A DNA stretch of 64,000 bases from [Scytonema hofmanni] UTEX 2349 (GCF_000582685.1 NZ_KK073768.1:1686124-1750123), one strand, 5' to 3'. Counted from the stretch's first letter, positions 36,003 through 45,095 are shown. Numbers and translations: made by a program. The notes: generated by a model from the letters alone, not told the origin.

Positions 36003-36300
36003 TTATTCATTGCCCACATCATCGGGAAATTTTAACTCTACTCCCGCACCCCAATCAATTTCATAAATCCCCTGCTTGACATAACGATGAAAACTTGAAT
36101 AGTGCCAAGATGAAGGTATATTCACATATCCATGCCGCACCGGGTTGTAATGAATATAATCTACATGTTTGTTAAAATCATATTCATCTCTAATTTGATG
36201 CTCCCAAAAGCGACGTTGCCAAACTGCTTGCTCTTTCTTATGTTGGCGTGATGCAGATATTTCTCCTTTGTATCGAGCATGGCAATGGCGTGTAAAATTA
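36003..36300 (-). pseudogene. REP-associated tyrosine transposase (RAYT, Y1 family) C-terminal relic
   Basis: The minus strand reads ...RHCHARYKGEISASRQHKK, then VWQRRFWEHQIRDEYDFNKH, VDYIHYNPVRHGYVN and SSFHRYVKQGIYEIDWGA before a stop at 36003. This is the conserved C-terminal half of IS200-like REP-associated transposases. The N-terminal part with the HUH metal site is absent, and the frame is cut off close to the small element at 36309. Codons are otherwise intact, so the truncation may be recent. Confidence 0.85.
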
Positions 36301-36308
36301 TTTTTGAT

Positions 36309-36389
36309 TACTCCCTTCCTGTCAGAAGACTCCCTAAACTGTAAGATAGTAACTTACAATTTAAGGAATCTTCTGGCAGGAAGGGAGTA
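36309..36389. mobile_element. TA-flanked MITE, about 77 bp
   Basis: Inverted ends CTCCCTTCCTG-t-CAGAAGA and TCTTCTG-g-CAGGAAGGGAG (one mismatch), each directly bordered by TA (36309-36310 and 36388-36389). The interior has a second small palindrome GTAAG...CTTAC. TA target duplications suggest an IS630/Tc1-mariner-type parent. No coding capacity. Confidence 0.8.
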
Positions 36390-36415
36390 AGACTAATAAA
36401 AACATCGTAACCTTC

Positions 36416-36491
36416 GTAAAGACGTTCCGGCGGAACGTCTCTACTAAAACATCGTAACCTTCGTAAAGACGTTCCGGCGGAACGTCTCTAC
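36416..36491. repeat. Tandem pair of the dispersed 29-bp palindrome
   Basis: Two identical copies of GTAAAGACGTTCC-ggc-GGAACGTCTCTAC at 36416-36444 and 36463-36491, in a 47-bp tandem unit that includes AACATCGTAACCTTC. A doublet like this on the 5' side of a REP-associated transposase relic is suggestive. Confidence 0.9.
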
Positions 36492-36544
36492 AATATATAT
36501 AATTTGCCGGAGATGATATTACACTTTGCTAACCCACCCTACGG

Positions 36545-37384
36545 TTATTCCATAAAATCAGGTCGCGCTTTGTGATTTAACTTCAGCTTTTCTTCTAGGG
36601 TTGTCCAATCTTCTTGCTCAATTATGTTAATTAAATCGTCAATTTTGTGGCGATATTGTTGTAGGGAATTGAGCAATGCTTCACGATTAAATCGTGCCAT
36701 CATTAAGCCTAATTCAGGATTTCCGCCACCGACGCGACTTGTATCTCTAAAGCCGGAACTTGCAAATTTTTTCGCTAATTCTAATACCTCTGAGTCAGTT
36801 TCACTCATGCAAGTAGCAATCAACGAACCACTAACCATGACTGGTAAATGAGAAATCCAACTAACAGCGCGGTCATGTTGTTCTGGCTGACAATGGTAGA
36901 TATTTGCCCCAAGCGATCGCACAATTTTCTCCACAACTTCAACTGCATAAGTTGGTGTTTTCGATATCGGTGTTAACACATAAGGCTTGTTGACAAATAA
37001 ATTACTTTCTCGCGCTTCTATTCCATTATCTGTGTTTCCTGCCATTGGATGACCGCCAATAAAGTTATCCCAAAGTGGAGAAAGCGCTTTAACTATCGGT
37101 GCTTTCACCGAACCAACATCAGTAACAATTGTAGAAGGCGACAAATAAGCGATTAATTCCTCAAATTTGGGAACAATAAGCGCTAGAGGTGTGCAAATAA
37201 ATACCACATCTGCTGCTGAGAGGAGGCTCAAGTCAACTGAAGCTTCGGAAACGCTACCGAGGGCGATCGCTTTAGAACAAGTCGATTCACGACGGCTGAC
37301 TCCTAAAACATGATGTCCTTGCGATCGCAAATCCCAACCCAAAGAGCCACCGATCAGTCCCAATCCTAAAATACCAATTTTCAT
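36545..37384 (-). CDS. tyrA: Arogenate/prephenate dehydrogenase
   Basis: 279 residues. N-terminal Rossmann fold starting MKIGILGLGLIGGSLGWDL (NAD(P)-binding glycine-rich loop); catalytic region with the conserved His in GGHPMAGNTDNGIEA and in WISHLPVMVSGSL; dimerisation helices at the C-terminus. Cyanobacterial enzymes of this length are generally NADP-dependent arogenate dehydrogenases making tyrosine; the substrate preference is inferred. Two DAHP synthase genes of the same pathway lie 3.4 and 14 kb away. No other gene overlaps it. Confidence 0.93.
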   Translation of the reverse strand: MKIGILGLGLIGGSLGWDLRSQGHHVLGVSRRESTCSKAIALGSVSEASVDLSLLSAADVVFICTPLALIVPKFEELIAYLSPSTIVTDVGSVKAPIVKALSPLWDNFIGGHPMAGNTDNGIEARESNLFVNKPYVLTPISKTPTYAVEVVEKIVRSLGANIYHCQPEQHDRAVSWISHLPVMVSGSLIATCMSETDSEVLELAKKFASSGFRDTSRVGGGNPELGLMMARFNREALLNSLQQYRHKIDDLINIIEQEDWTTLEEKLKLNHKARPDFME

Positions 37385-37460
37385 CTGTGATTTTCACATT
37401 GCTTTTACATAATTTCTACATATACCAACTATTAGCGTTGGCATTCGAGGGGTGACATTC

Positions 37461-39017
37461 ATGACTGTAGAGGAATTACTGGAAAAATACGCTTTCGGAG
37501 TCATAAACTTTAGTGGGGTTGACCTTTCGGAAGCGAATCTGAGTGGTATCAAACTCAGTGGGGCAAATTTCACCGAAGCTAACTTAAGTGTAGCTAATCT
37601 CAGTGGTGCAAATCTCAGTGAAGCAAATTTAAGCTATGCCAAGCTGAATGTAGCAAGATTGAGTGGTGTTAATCTCAGCGATGCCATCTTAAACGGCGCC
37701 TGTCTCAACGTCGCAAATTTAATTCGCGCTGATCTCAGTCGCGCTCAACTTAGGTTGGCAACGCTGATTCGCACCGAGTTAATTCGCGCTAATCTCAGTC
37801 ACGCTGACCTTTCGGAAGCAAACCTCAGCAGCGCCGATTTACGAGAAGCGACACTGCGTCACACTGTACTTTGTCGTGCTAATTTGAGTGAGGCGAACTT
37901 GAGAGGTGCTTTTTTGACCCAAGCCAATTGTGAGCAAGCTAATTTCAATGCCACTGACCTTAGTCGTACCGATCTAACCAGTGCAAATTTCCGAGAAGCC
38001 GAATTCAAACAGGCGAATCTGAAAGCTGCTAACCTAAAAGGAGCTAACTTAAGTGGTGCGAATCTGCGATGGGCAGATTTAAGCGGTGCGAATCTGCGAT
38101 GGGCAGATTTAAGCGAGGCAAAATTGAGTGGAGCAAACTTAATTGGCGCAGACTTGAGCAATGCTAATTTAACCAACGCGAGTTTGGTACACGCCGATTT
38201 ATCAGAAGCTAAATTAATTAAGGCAGAATGGGTAGGTGCAGATTTAACGGGAGCGACTTTAACCGGGGCAAAACTTTATGCTACTTCACGATTTGGTTTA
38301 AAAACCGAAGGTATAACTTGCGAATGGGTTGATTTGAGTCCGACAGGCGATCGCTCAATTATCCAAAATTTTACCTCTGTTGACTCATCAGACTTTTTTA
38401 ACGAAACTCCGCCGACAATCCGGATTATCGTAGATGCGACTCTAGAATCAGAAGCACATTTTGCCCTTGCTGGCGCTTATTATCAAATAGCCCAGCAATA
38501 TAGGCAACTCAGACAACCCCCCAGTATAGAAATCGGACGACGCCGGACTGTTTTTACTTTTCGAGTAGATAGCGACGAAGCTTTATTTCCCACAGCTTAC
38601 ATTGCTATTCTACCTTTTAAAGATGCCGCAACTACCCAAAGAAATATTCATGCAGCTGTAGAAATAATTAATTGTGAAGATATTTCTGCCAGAGAAAATA
38701 AGAGCGATCGCACCAAGCAATTATCTGCTTTGATAGAAGAAGCTAGAAATAATGCCGATGTAATTAGACAAATGCAAAAAAATCTAGAAATAGCAGCTAA
38801 ATTAAACTTCTTCCAAGCACCTACCCAAACTATATTAACAAATTCCAGCGCTCACACTTTCATTGTCCATGACCACCCCAATTTTGGCAAAAAATTTATT
38901 AATCGTGGAGCAACTAATGGTTCATATAATGAGAACTCCAATACATCTGTCAATGTTATACTACCTTCGGTAAACACAATTGTAGATTTTGTTAAAGGAT
39001 TTCATTATATTGGATAG
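37461..39017 (+). CDS. Pentapeptide-repeat protein with C-terminal extra domain
   Basis: 518 residues from the ATG at 37461, which has GAGGGG about eight bases upstream; a GTG nine bases earlier is the other option. Residues about 15-285 are A(D/N)LXX pentapeptides (ANLSGANLSEANLS and so on), which fold as a right-handed quadrilateral beta helix. The remaining 230 residues form a different domain (PPTIRIIVDATLESEAHFAL; IAILPFKDAATTQRNIHAAV) and a Ser/Asn-rich tail. Function unknown. The stop codon TAG is supplied by the first unit of the GGATAGTGG repeat array that follows. Confidence 0.9.
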   Translation: MTVEELLEKYAFGVINFSGVDLSEANLSGIKLSGANFTEANLSVANLSGANLSEANLSYAKLNVARLSGVNLSDAILNGACLNVANLIRADLSRAQLRLATLIRTELIRANLSHADLSEANLSSADLREATLRHTVLCRANLSEANLRGAFLTQANCEQANFNATDLSRTDLTSANFREAEFKQANLKAANLKGANLSGANLRWADLSGANLRWADLSEAKLSGANLIGADLSNANLTNASLVHADLSEAKLIKAEWVGADLTGATLTGAKLYATSRFGLKTEGITCEWVDLSPTGDRSIIQNFTSVDSSDFFNETPPTIRIIVDATLESEAHFALAGAYYQIAQQYRQLRQPPSIEIGRRRTVFTFRVDSDEALFPTAYIAILPFKDAATTQRNIHAAVEIINCEDISARENKSDRTKQLSALIEEARNNADVIRQMQKNLEIAAKLNFFQAPTQTILTNSSAHTFIVHDHPNFGKKFINRGATNGSYNENSNTSVNVILPSVNTIVDFVKGFHYIG

Positions 39018-39171
39018 TGGATGGTGGTTAGTGGATAGTGGATAACTGTTGACTGTTAACCGTCAACAAACAACCAACAACCATCAACCAACAACTATCA
39101 ACCAACAACCATCAACCAACAACTATCAACCAACAACTATCAACCAACAACTATCAACCATCAACTAACAA
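39011..39171. repeat. Bipartite array cassette (GGATAGTGG / CAACCAACAACT)
   Basis: Left half: GGATAGTGGATGGTGGTTAG and further TGGATAG units (39011-39053). Middle: GTTGACTGTTAACCGTCAAC, itself palindromic. Right half: repeated CAACTATCAACCAA units to about 39171. The halves are roughly complementary. The left half overlaps the end of the pentapeptide gene, and the right half ends just before the AAGGAGA ribosome binding site of the next gene. A related cassette is at 62648-62735. Confidence 0.85.
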
Positions 39172-39189
39172 CTTTAAGGAGAATCAAAA

Positions 39190-39783
39190 ATGCGCGATGG
39201 CTTTAATAAAATGATGGGTCGGACTCGCTATGTAGTCTGTCGCCTATTTATACATTTAGCAGGATCTGAAGTAGCACCCATTTTAGGAGTATTAAATCGG
39301 GGCGCGCGACAAGGAATTGATGCTGATGGCGATGTAGAAGTTTTAGGAGAAGGGTTAGTAGAACTCTGCCAAACTCTACTGCAATACGATGAATATTGGA
39401 CTTCTGCGGCGAATGAAGGAGATGTATTTTGGAGTGAAGGTGAGGCAGGAGATTATGTAAATGAATTATTTACCGACTCTGCTGAACGTTACCTCAGTGA
39501 ACCAGATTTTACTTCTAACTCCGGGGTGAATGTACCTTTATCTATACCTGTGACACGCAATGTAATTGTGATGATTACATTTGCTTATGAAGGAGAAGTG
39601 CCAGAATTGGAAAGCGACCTTTCTAACATTGCGGCGTTAAAAGATGGATTGAAAGCGATTATAAACTTGCACTACAAACATAAACTAAGAGCAGTCCAGG
39701 TGCATTTTTCGCCAGCGCAGTTAGGTGATGAACTAAGCAACGATCAGTTGTTGCAATATTACCCAGAATTGATTCCTTTGTAA
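39190..39783 (+). CDS. DUF1517-like protein
   Basis: 197 residues, started at an ATG preceded by AAGGAGAATC. It resembles the C-terminal part of DUF1517 proteins of photosynthetic organisms: VTRNVIVMITFAYEGEVPEL and, at the end, the VHFSPAQLGDELSNDQLLQY with YYPELIPL closing. The N-terminal membrane region of the full family is not present, so this is a short soluble version. Function unknown. It is followed by a lipoprotein gene 71 bases downstream in the same direction. Confidence 0.72.
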   Translation: MRDGFNKMMGRTRYVVCRLFIHLAGSEVAPILGVLNRGARQGIDADGDVEVLGEGLVELCQTLLQYDEYWTSAANEGDVFWSEGEAGDYVNELFTDSAERYLSEPDFTSNSGVNVPLSIPVTRNVIVMITFAYEGEVPELESDLSNIAALKDGLKAIINLHYKHKLRAVQVHFSPAQLGDELSNDQLLQYYPELIPL

Positions 39784-39854
39784 CTTGGTAGGGTAGTCCC
39801 TACTTACAGCCCGAATGAATAACTTGTTAAACTCGGAGATAGGATAATAGTCAA

Positions 39855-40739
39855 ATGTTAAAGACGATAATGCGTAAATTTACAGCCGTTTTTTTAGCAC
39901 TGAGTTTGTGCTTGACAACTGTAGGCTGCGGCGGCAATTCAAACCAAGCTACTACTCCTCAAGCTAAGAATGCTAGCCAAACCTCAACTAACACAAAGCT
40001 GAGTGATGGTCAGTATGATGTGCAACAAGCTACGTTCGATGATAGCAATGGGGAGTATACACTATTTTTATTTAATGCTACCCCCCCAAATTTTAAATCG
40101 CAAAACCTGCAAATGGCACGGCTTACCGATGATGAAATTAAGCAAGGTAAGAAAAGTTATCTAAAGGTAGAAAATGGTCAGCCTGCCTTATATTTGACAC
40201 CAGATTTCAAAATTGAATATGTCCACAATGTCACCGAAAATAAAATAAACCCCCAAACCGGACAACAGGAAACAGTTGTAGTCAAACAACAAAATAGTTT
40301 TTGGGCGCCGTTTGCTGGATCTGTGGCTGGTAGCATAGCAGGACAGGCGATCGGTAGTTTGCTATTTAGACCTCAGCATTATGTCCCCCCAGCTTATCAG
40401 CCAGGAGGGGTGCTCACAGGCTACGGTGGCTATGGTAGCAGCTACGGTGAAGCTGTTAGTAATTACCGAACTCGTTACAATGCGCCACCCGCAGTCGAGA
40501 GAAACCGCACTGCTTTCCGCACTACAGGGACGATTAGAAATTCATATCCGGGTAGTTCTAATGTACGTACTACACCGCGTCCTTCCACAGGTAACAGTCG
40601 CGCTACTGGTTCAGGTTATGGCGGCAGTACTTTAACACCTTCTGGCAGATCCAGCACCACCAGACGCAATTCTGGTAGTGGTTTTGGTAGTGGTGGGCGT
40701 TCTCCTAGCCGCTCGTTTGGTTCTAGTAGAAGACGTTAA
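39855..40739 (+). CDS. Putative lipoprotein with Gly/Ser/Arg-rich tail
   Basis: 294 residues. The N-terminal hydrophobic segment ends in a lipobox LTTVGC, so it is probably a lipoprotein; an alternative ATG at 39870 (MRKFTAVFLALSLCL) gives a shorter signal. The middle has ENKINPQTGQQETVVVKQQN and a hydrophobic SVAGSIAGQAIGSLLF that may insert in a membrane. The last 110 residues are low-complexity Gly/Ser/Thr/Arg with net positive charge (SGSGFGSGGRSPSRS). No enzymatic domain recognised. Confidence 0.72.
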   Translation: MLKTIMRKFTAVFLALSLCLTTVGCGGNSNQATTPQAKNASQTSTNTKLSDGQYDVQQATFDDSNGEYTLFLFNATPPNFKSQNLQMARLTDDEIKQGKKSYLKVENGQPALYLTPDFKIEYVHNVTENKINPQTGQQETVVVKQQNSFWAPFAGSVAGSIAGQAIGSLLFRPQHYVPPAYQPGGVLTGYGGYGSSYGEAVSNYRTRYNAPPAVERNRTAFRTTGTIRNSYPGSSNVRTTPRPSTGNSRATGSGYGGSTLTPSGRSSTTRRNSGSGFGSGGRSPSRSFGSSRRR

Positions 40740-40751
40740 TAATTGCTAACC

Positions 40752-40780
40752 GTAAAGACGTTCCGGTGGAACGTCTCTAC
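40752..40780. repeat. Dispersed palindrome between convergent genes
   Basis: GTAAAGACGTTCC-ggt-GGAACGTCTCTAC, 12 bases after one stop and seven before the other. Likely serves as a shared terminator. Confidence 0.8.
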
Positions 40781-40786
40781 AAGTTT

Positions 40787-41842
40787 TCATGCTATGGCGA
40801 TCGCCTGCTCCCAACGTCCAACAGCTTTACCAATTACTGCTAATTCTTGCATCAATCGGTCGAAACGTTCTGGTGTGAGAGATTGGGGACCATCAGATAA
40901 AGCTTTGGGGGGGTTGGGATGAACCTCTATCATCAGAGAATCACATCCGGATGCGATCGCAGCCAAAGACATTGAAGGCACAAACTCAGACCAACCTGTG
41001 CCGTGGCTCGGATCAATCATAATTGGTAAATGTGTCACTTTTCGCAACACTGGCACCACCGACAAATCTAAAGTATTGCGAGTAAATTGCCGATCAAAAG
41101 TGCGAATACCCCGCTCGCACAAAATTACATTGGCATTTCCTGCCGCGAGAATATACTCAGCAGCCATCAACCAATCTTCAATTGTCGCTGCCATTCCCCG
41201 CTTCAAAAGCACCGGTTTGGGTTGCGCTCCCACTTTTTTCAGTAGCGAGAAATTCTGCATATTTCTTGCCCCAACTTGAATCACGTCAGCAACTTCGGCA
41301 ATTTTATCTAACTCCGTAGAATCCATTACTTCCGTAATAATACCGAGTCCGCTGACTTCTCGCGCTTTCGCCAAGAATTCCAAAGCACTTTCGCCGTGTC
41401 CTTGAAAAGCATAAGGCGAAGTCCGGGGTTTGTATGCTCCACCCCGCAGAAATCGCGCTCCAGCTGCCTTAACCCGCTGCGCCGTCTCCACAATCATTTC
41501 TTCATTTTCTACCGAACAGGGACCGGCTACAACGACAACCGGGTGGTGTTCACCAAATACAACTTTGCCATTAGGAGTATCTACGACTACCTCAGAAGCT
41601 TCACCGTGGCGGAATTGGCGACTAGCGCGTTTGTAAGGCAATTCTACCCGCAACACTTGCTCAATCCAAGGGCTGACTTCTTGAATTTGTAGTGGGTCTA
41701 AATTAGCGGTTTCACCTACTAAACCGATTACTACTTTATGCTTCCCGACAATTTTTTCGGGTGTCAATCCCCAGCTAGTCAGTTCCTCATCAATACGGTT
41801 AATTTCTTCTGCTGGGGAACCAATTTTCATGACTACAATCAT
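40787..41842 (-). CDS. aroF: 3-deoxy-7-phosphoheptulonate synthase (type I-beta)
   Basis: 351 residues. The first 70 form the ferredoxin-like (ACT-like) N-terminal domain of type I-beta DAHP synthases (MIVVMKIGSPAEEINRIDEE); the TIM barrel follows with VVVAGPCSVENEEMI, LRGGAYKPRTSPYAFQG, ILCERGIRTFDRQ and the PIMIDPSHGTG metal/substrate site. It condenses phosphoenolpyruvate with erythrose 4-phosphate, the first step of the shikimate pathway. A different class of DAHP synthase is encoded at 51276-52322. Confidence 0.95.
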   Translation of the reverse strand: MIVVMKIGSPAEEINRIDEELTSWGLTPEKIVGKHKVVIGLVGETANLDPLQIQEVSPWIEQVLRVELPYKRASRQFRHGEASEVVVDTPNGKVVFGEHHPVVVVAGPCSVENEEMIVETAQRVKAAGARFLRGGAYKPRTSPYAFQGHGESALEFLAKAREVSGLGIITEVMDSTELDKIAEVADVIQVGARNMQNFSLLKKVGAQPKPVLLKRGMAATIEDWLMAAEYILAAGNANVILCERGIRTFDRQFTRNTLDLSVVPVLRKVTHLPIMIDPSHGTGWSEFVPSMSLAAIASGCDSLMIEVHPNPPKALSDGPQSLTPERFDRLMQELAVIGKAVGRWEQAIAIA

Positions 41843-42234
41843 GTTAAATTTCCTTTATGGCTAGTTGCTATTAACGTAAGTTGCGTTTTTATTATTCCAT
41901 CCAATTTAAGCCTAACCCGACAACGATTAAAATCGCTGTCTAATAGTGCAAGTCGGTTAAAACCGACTAACGAGATTGAGATTTTTAGTCTGTTTTAACG
42001 AACTTGATATATGGGACTCTTAGAAGCGGATTGTAACTAGCAACTTAGGCTATTATCTTTAATTTCAAAAAATATAGCGCTCAGATTGTTTTGCTACTGT
42101 ATTTTTGGTTTCAAAAAAAATATAAATTTTTAATTAGCAATGTTGAAGTTATAAAAATTATCTAAAATTTAAACTTCAACATTCACTTTAAAATTTACCC
42201 AACAGTACAAAATCTAACACCTGAGCGCTGATAA
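41843..42234. other. Spacer with AGTCGGTT-AA-AACCGACT palindrome
   Basis: No gene seen. A perfect 18-base palindrome lies at 41951-41968 and the rest is very AT-rich. It separates aroF (leftward) from the leftward PAM68-rpsO pair, so it should hold the aroF promoter. Confidence 0.5.
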
Positions 42235-42696
42235 TTATACGTTTTTTTGACGAGTTTCCCGCCAAACTTCGACCATTCGCGCCCAGTTAGTGCCGAACTC
42301 ATTTAAGCCCACTAAACCCCCAACTCTCTCTTCATCCCAAGAGGCAGACAGAACGCCATAAGTTATTCCTATGACACCTAAACCAAATAATCCCATGTTA
42401 ACTAGTAACACTGCGATCGCAGGTAGCTTAATTTGGGCGTACATAGCTAGCAGATAGCTGGCAACTAAGGTGGCGATTCCCAAAAATGTAGGCACACCAC
42501 AGAAGCCAGCAACCCGTCTAATCATGCGCTGACTGACAACCTTGGGGATTGCCATTTCTTCTTTGGTGTAAGTTTGCTTTTTCTCAACCTGTTTCTCAGC
42601 TTCTTGCTTCACAATCGGCTTATTTTGAGATTTGGGTGCTTTTTGGCGTTTTTTGGGTTCAAAGGGCAATTGACTGCGTTGATCTTCAGCAGACAT
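42235..42696 (-). CDS. PAM68-family photosystem assembly protein
   Basis: 153 residues: a basic, disordered N-terminus of about 55 residues, then IPKVVSQRMIRRVAGFCGVP and two membrane helices (FLGIATLVASYLLAM; IAVLLVNMGLFGLGVIGITY), then SASWDEERVGGLVGLNEF. This is the PAM68/DUF3464 family, which assists photosystem II assembly and insertion of CP47 in thylakoids. It is downstream of rpsO by 12 bases, an arrangement seen in other cyanobacteria as I recall; co-transcription is likely. Confidence 0.88.
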   Translation of the reverse strand: MSAEDQRSQLPFEPKKRQKAPKSQNKPIVKQEAEKQVEKKQTYTKEEMAIPKVVSQRMIRRVAGFCGVPTFLGIATLVASYLLAMYAQIKLPAIAVLLVNMGLFGLGVIGITYGVLSASWDEERVGGLVGLNEFGTNWARMVEVWRETRQKNV

Positions 42697-42708
42697 AAGC
42701 GTTAGTCC

Positions 42709-42978
42709 CTATCCACGAATACCGAGACGACCAATTAAAGCTTGATACTTTTCCCGGCTATCTTTTTGAATGTAAGCTAGAAGGCGCTTGCGCTGACCGA
42801 TGAGCTTTAACAATCCCCGACGAGAAGAATGGTCTTTCTTGTTTGCTTGGAGATGTAAGCTGAGACGGTTGATTCGCTCGGTGAGCATGGCAACTTGGAC
42901 ATCGGCGGAGCCTGTATCGGTTTCGTGAACTTGATAATTGACAATGATCTCTTGTTTGCGCTCTTGCGTTAAAGCCAT
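42709..42978 (-). CDS. rpsO: 30S ribosomal protein S15
   Basis: 89 residues, the usual length. It starts MALTQERKQEIIVNYQVHET and contains the conserved DTGSADVQVAMLTERINRLS, HSSRRGLLKLIGQRKRLL and YLQ-like AYIQKDSREKYQ regions that bind 16S rRNA and protein neighbours. The gene precedes the PAM68 gene. Confidence 0.97.
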   Translation of the reverse strand: MALTQERKQEIIVNYQVHETDTGSADVQVAMLTERINRLSLHLQANKKDHSSRRGLLKLIGQRKRLLAYIQKDSREKYQALIGRLGIRG

Positions 42979-43097
42979 GATGGATTCTATTTATATATGC
43001 AGCAGTTTCCCATAATATCACAGCCCCCAGGTTGTATGTGGGGATCAACTTTGCTGCTACGCCTTTAGGTAGATACGTATACGTATAAATTAAAAAA

Positions 43098-43222
43098 GGG
43101 ACTATGAGTCTGGGGATTAGGGACTGGGGACACTTTCCTTACTTGGAAGGGGATTGAGACCCACACACGAATTTTAAAGAAAACGGAAGTGCCTTTTCCC
43201 CAGTCCCCAGACTCATAGTCCC
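43098..43222. repeat. Bipartite inverted-array cassette (CTGGGGA type)
   Basis: GGGACTATGAGTCTGGGGA (43098-43116) is perfectly complementary, over 19 bases, to TCCCCAGACTCATAGTCCC (43204-43222). Inside the ends are degenerate GGGACTGGGGAC and CCCCAGTCCCC heptamers, and an AT-rich spacer. The 43081-43366 stretch has no gene. Confidence 0.9.
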
Positions 43223-43366
43223 GGAGCGCCATTCCTCTCTTAGACTTGTTGCGCTAAGAGTCGGGGAAACAATCTTGGCGACCTGTTGATATCACTAACA
43301 ATAACCATATTGCGATCTAAATAAATTACAGGTCGGGGTTTTCCCAACCTGCTTTATAGGGGCTAC

Positions 43367-44848
43367 CTATTTGTATATCAATCGTCCTTCGACATAGCTG
43401 TTAAGAACTTGATTAGAACTAAAGTATTCTTCAAGGATATTCTGAACAGATGTTGTGACTACTTTCGGTTGAGTTAATTTTGTCAACTCTTCAGTTATTA
43501 TGCCTAAACTATTGACTGAATTTTTGTAATGATATTCCTGGAGACAGATAGTGTATTGATTATCTGCTTCTACAGGTTTTTCATTAATGGTCAAAGATTC
43601 AAGCTTTCTTTCAGCATCACTGTAAACTGCCTGAATACCTTTGTTTATTTGAAAACACTGACCTTCACCCGGTTTTCTGTTTTCTGATCTCATGATATGT
43701 GAGAATATCTTGGTGAGTTGTTCACCAGTAAGTTTTACCCTATAAACTGGTCCGTCATAAGGGTAAATTCTTTTAAGGTCACTCAATGTAACTAGAGGAC
43801 CCAATTCTGCTCCACGTATTGAACCACTTCCGAGAAAAACTACATCAGACATAACTGATTCAGCCAAAATATCAGTCATTAAGTTACCCAATTCAGTTTC
43901 TACTTCACGCTTAGGATGTGTCAATTGACGTGCTAATCGACAAATCAGCCGATTATACTTGCGATCTACCTCTTGCTTGAAAGTATCAATAAATTTTTCG
44001 AGTTCAGCATCTGGCTCTGCAAGATTATTATCCACAGGGATGAGTTGCCACTTCCATTCCACAATGCTATTAGTATCGTCATCCACTGTAATATCGAAAC
44101 GTCCAATTTGGTCTGTACCAACACCTGCTTGTGTAATTAGAATGTTGTTGACTTCGGCTGGTTGTTCTAAAATAGTATGCGAGTGTCCGCCAATTATCAT
44201 ATCCACACCCCAGATCGGGTCTAGCATTGCAGCTAGTTTTTTATCCTCTTCAAAACCGATGTGCGTCAGGAGAATTGTCAGGTCAATGTCATCATTTTTG
44301 TAAGTGTTGCAAATTTTACCTATTTCCGCAGCAGCATCTTCCAGACCGACAAATGTGGTAATACTTGTATCAAGTTTTAATGCGTTAAGAACTTCCTCAG
44401 TTACAATACCGATAAACATGATATCAAATCCATCTACATTGAGGATAAGATAAGGAGTCATCAATCGTTTATTGTACTTTTTAATATATAAGTTGGCGTT
44501 GACTATAGGAAAATTTGCCATCTTTTCCAAGAAAAGTAAGTGAGGAAACCCATAATCTAATTCGTGATTCCCCAGAGTTACTACGTCAGGAGCGAGGTAA
44601 TTCATGATTTCTATCGTTGAAATACCTTTGTATTCCGTATCAATCATAGACCCCTGAACCATATCACCAGAAATGACAAAAAGCGTGTTTTTCTCTTCAG
44701 AGCGCACCTTATTTAAATATCCTGAAAGAAGCGACAGTCCACCAATAAGATTACCCTCGACACCCTTACTTTCTGCCAGAAAGTCTCCATGCATATCATT
44801 GGAATGTAAAATCGTAAACTTTTTAAACCGCTCAGTCGTCACCATCAT
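43367..44848 (-). CDS. 5'-nucleotidase/metallophosphatase (UshA family)
   Basis: 493 residues. N-terminal calcineurin-like metallophosphatase with ILHSNDMHGD, VISGDMVQGS, VVTLGNHELDYG, ILLTHIGFEEDKK and GGHSHTIL, covering the two-metal site; C-terminal 5'-nucleotidase domain with DVVFLGSGSIRGAEL and YPYDGPVYRVKLTG. Family members hydrolyse nucleotides and other phosphate esters, normally in the periplasm, but no signal peptide or Tat motif is seen here (MMVTTERFKKFTILHSND). A cytoplasmic role or a wrongly chosen start are the alternatives. Monocistronic. Confidence 0.9.
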   Translation of the reverse strand: MMVTTERFKKFTILHSNDMHGDFLAESKGVEGNLIGGLSLLSGYLNKVRSEEKNTLFVISGDMVQGSMIDTEYKGISTIEIMNYLAPDVVTLGNHELDYGFPHLLFLEKMANFPIVNANLYIKKYNKRLMTPYLILNVDGFDIMFIGIVTEEVLNALKLDTSITTFVGLEDAAAEIGKICNTYKNDDIDLTILLTHIGFEEDKKLAAMLDPIWGVDMIIGGHSHTILEQPAEVNNILITQAGVGTDQIGRFDITVDDDTNSIVEWKWQLIPVDNNLAEPDAELEKFIDTFKQEVDRKYNRLICRLARQLTHPKREVETELGNLMTDILAESVMSDVVFLGSGSIRGAELGPLVTLSDLKRIYPYDGPVYRVKLTGEQLTKIFSHIMRSENRKPGEGQCFQINKGIQAVYSDAERKLESLTINEKPVEADNQYTICLQEYHYKNSVNSLGIITEELTKLTQPKVVTTSVQNILEEYFSSNQVLNSYVEGRLIYK

Positions 44849-44950
44849 GTTTTACCTCGAATAATTAACAGCGATCGCATTCTACCGCGCTCCTGTTTGC
44901 AAAACAACTATTGGCAATTGTTTAACAATAAATCATCTGTTGCCCAAGAT

Positions 44951-44979
44951 GTAGAGACGCGATAAATCGTCATCTCTAC
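44951..44979. repeat. Dispersed palindrome copy (divergent variant)
   Basis: GTAGAGACGCGATAAATCGT followed by CATCTCTAC; imperfect relative of the 29-bp palindrome, followed by CAAGGGTT as in other copies. Confidence 0.75.
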
Positions 44980-45095
44980 AAGGGTTCAGCTAACCCATAA
45001 TTAATTTCCACACCTATGTCTCATGGTGTGGAAGTGGAAGATTCCTCAGATTTGTAGGATAAGCAAGGCGTCTTTGCGTCTTTTCTACCAGATGT

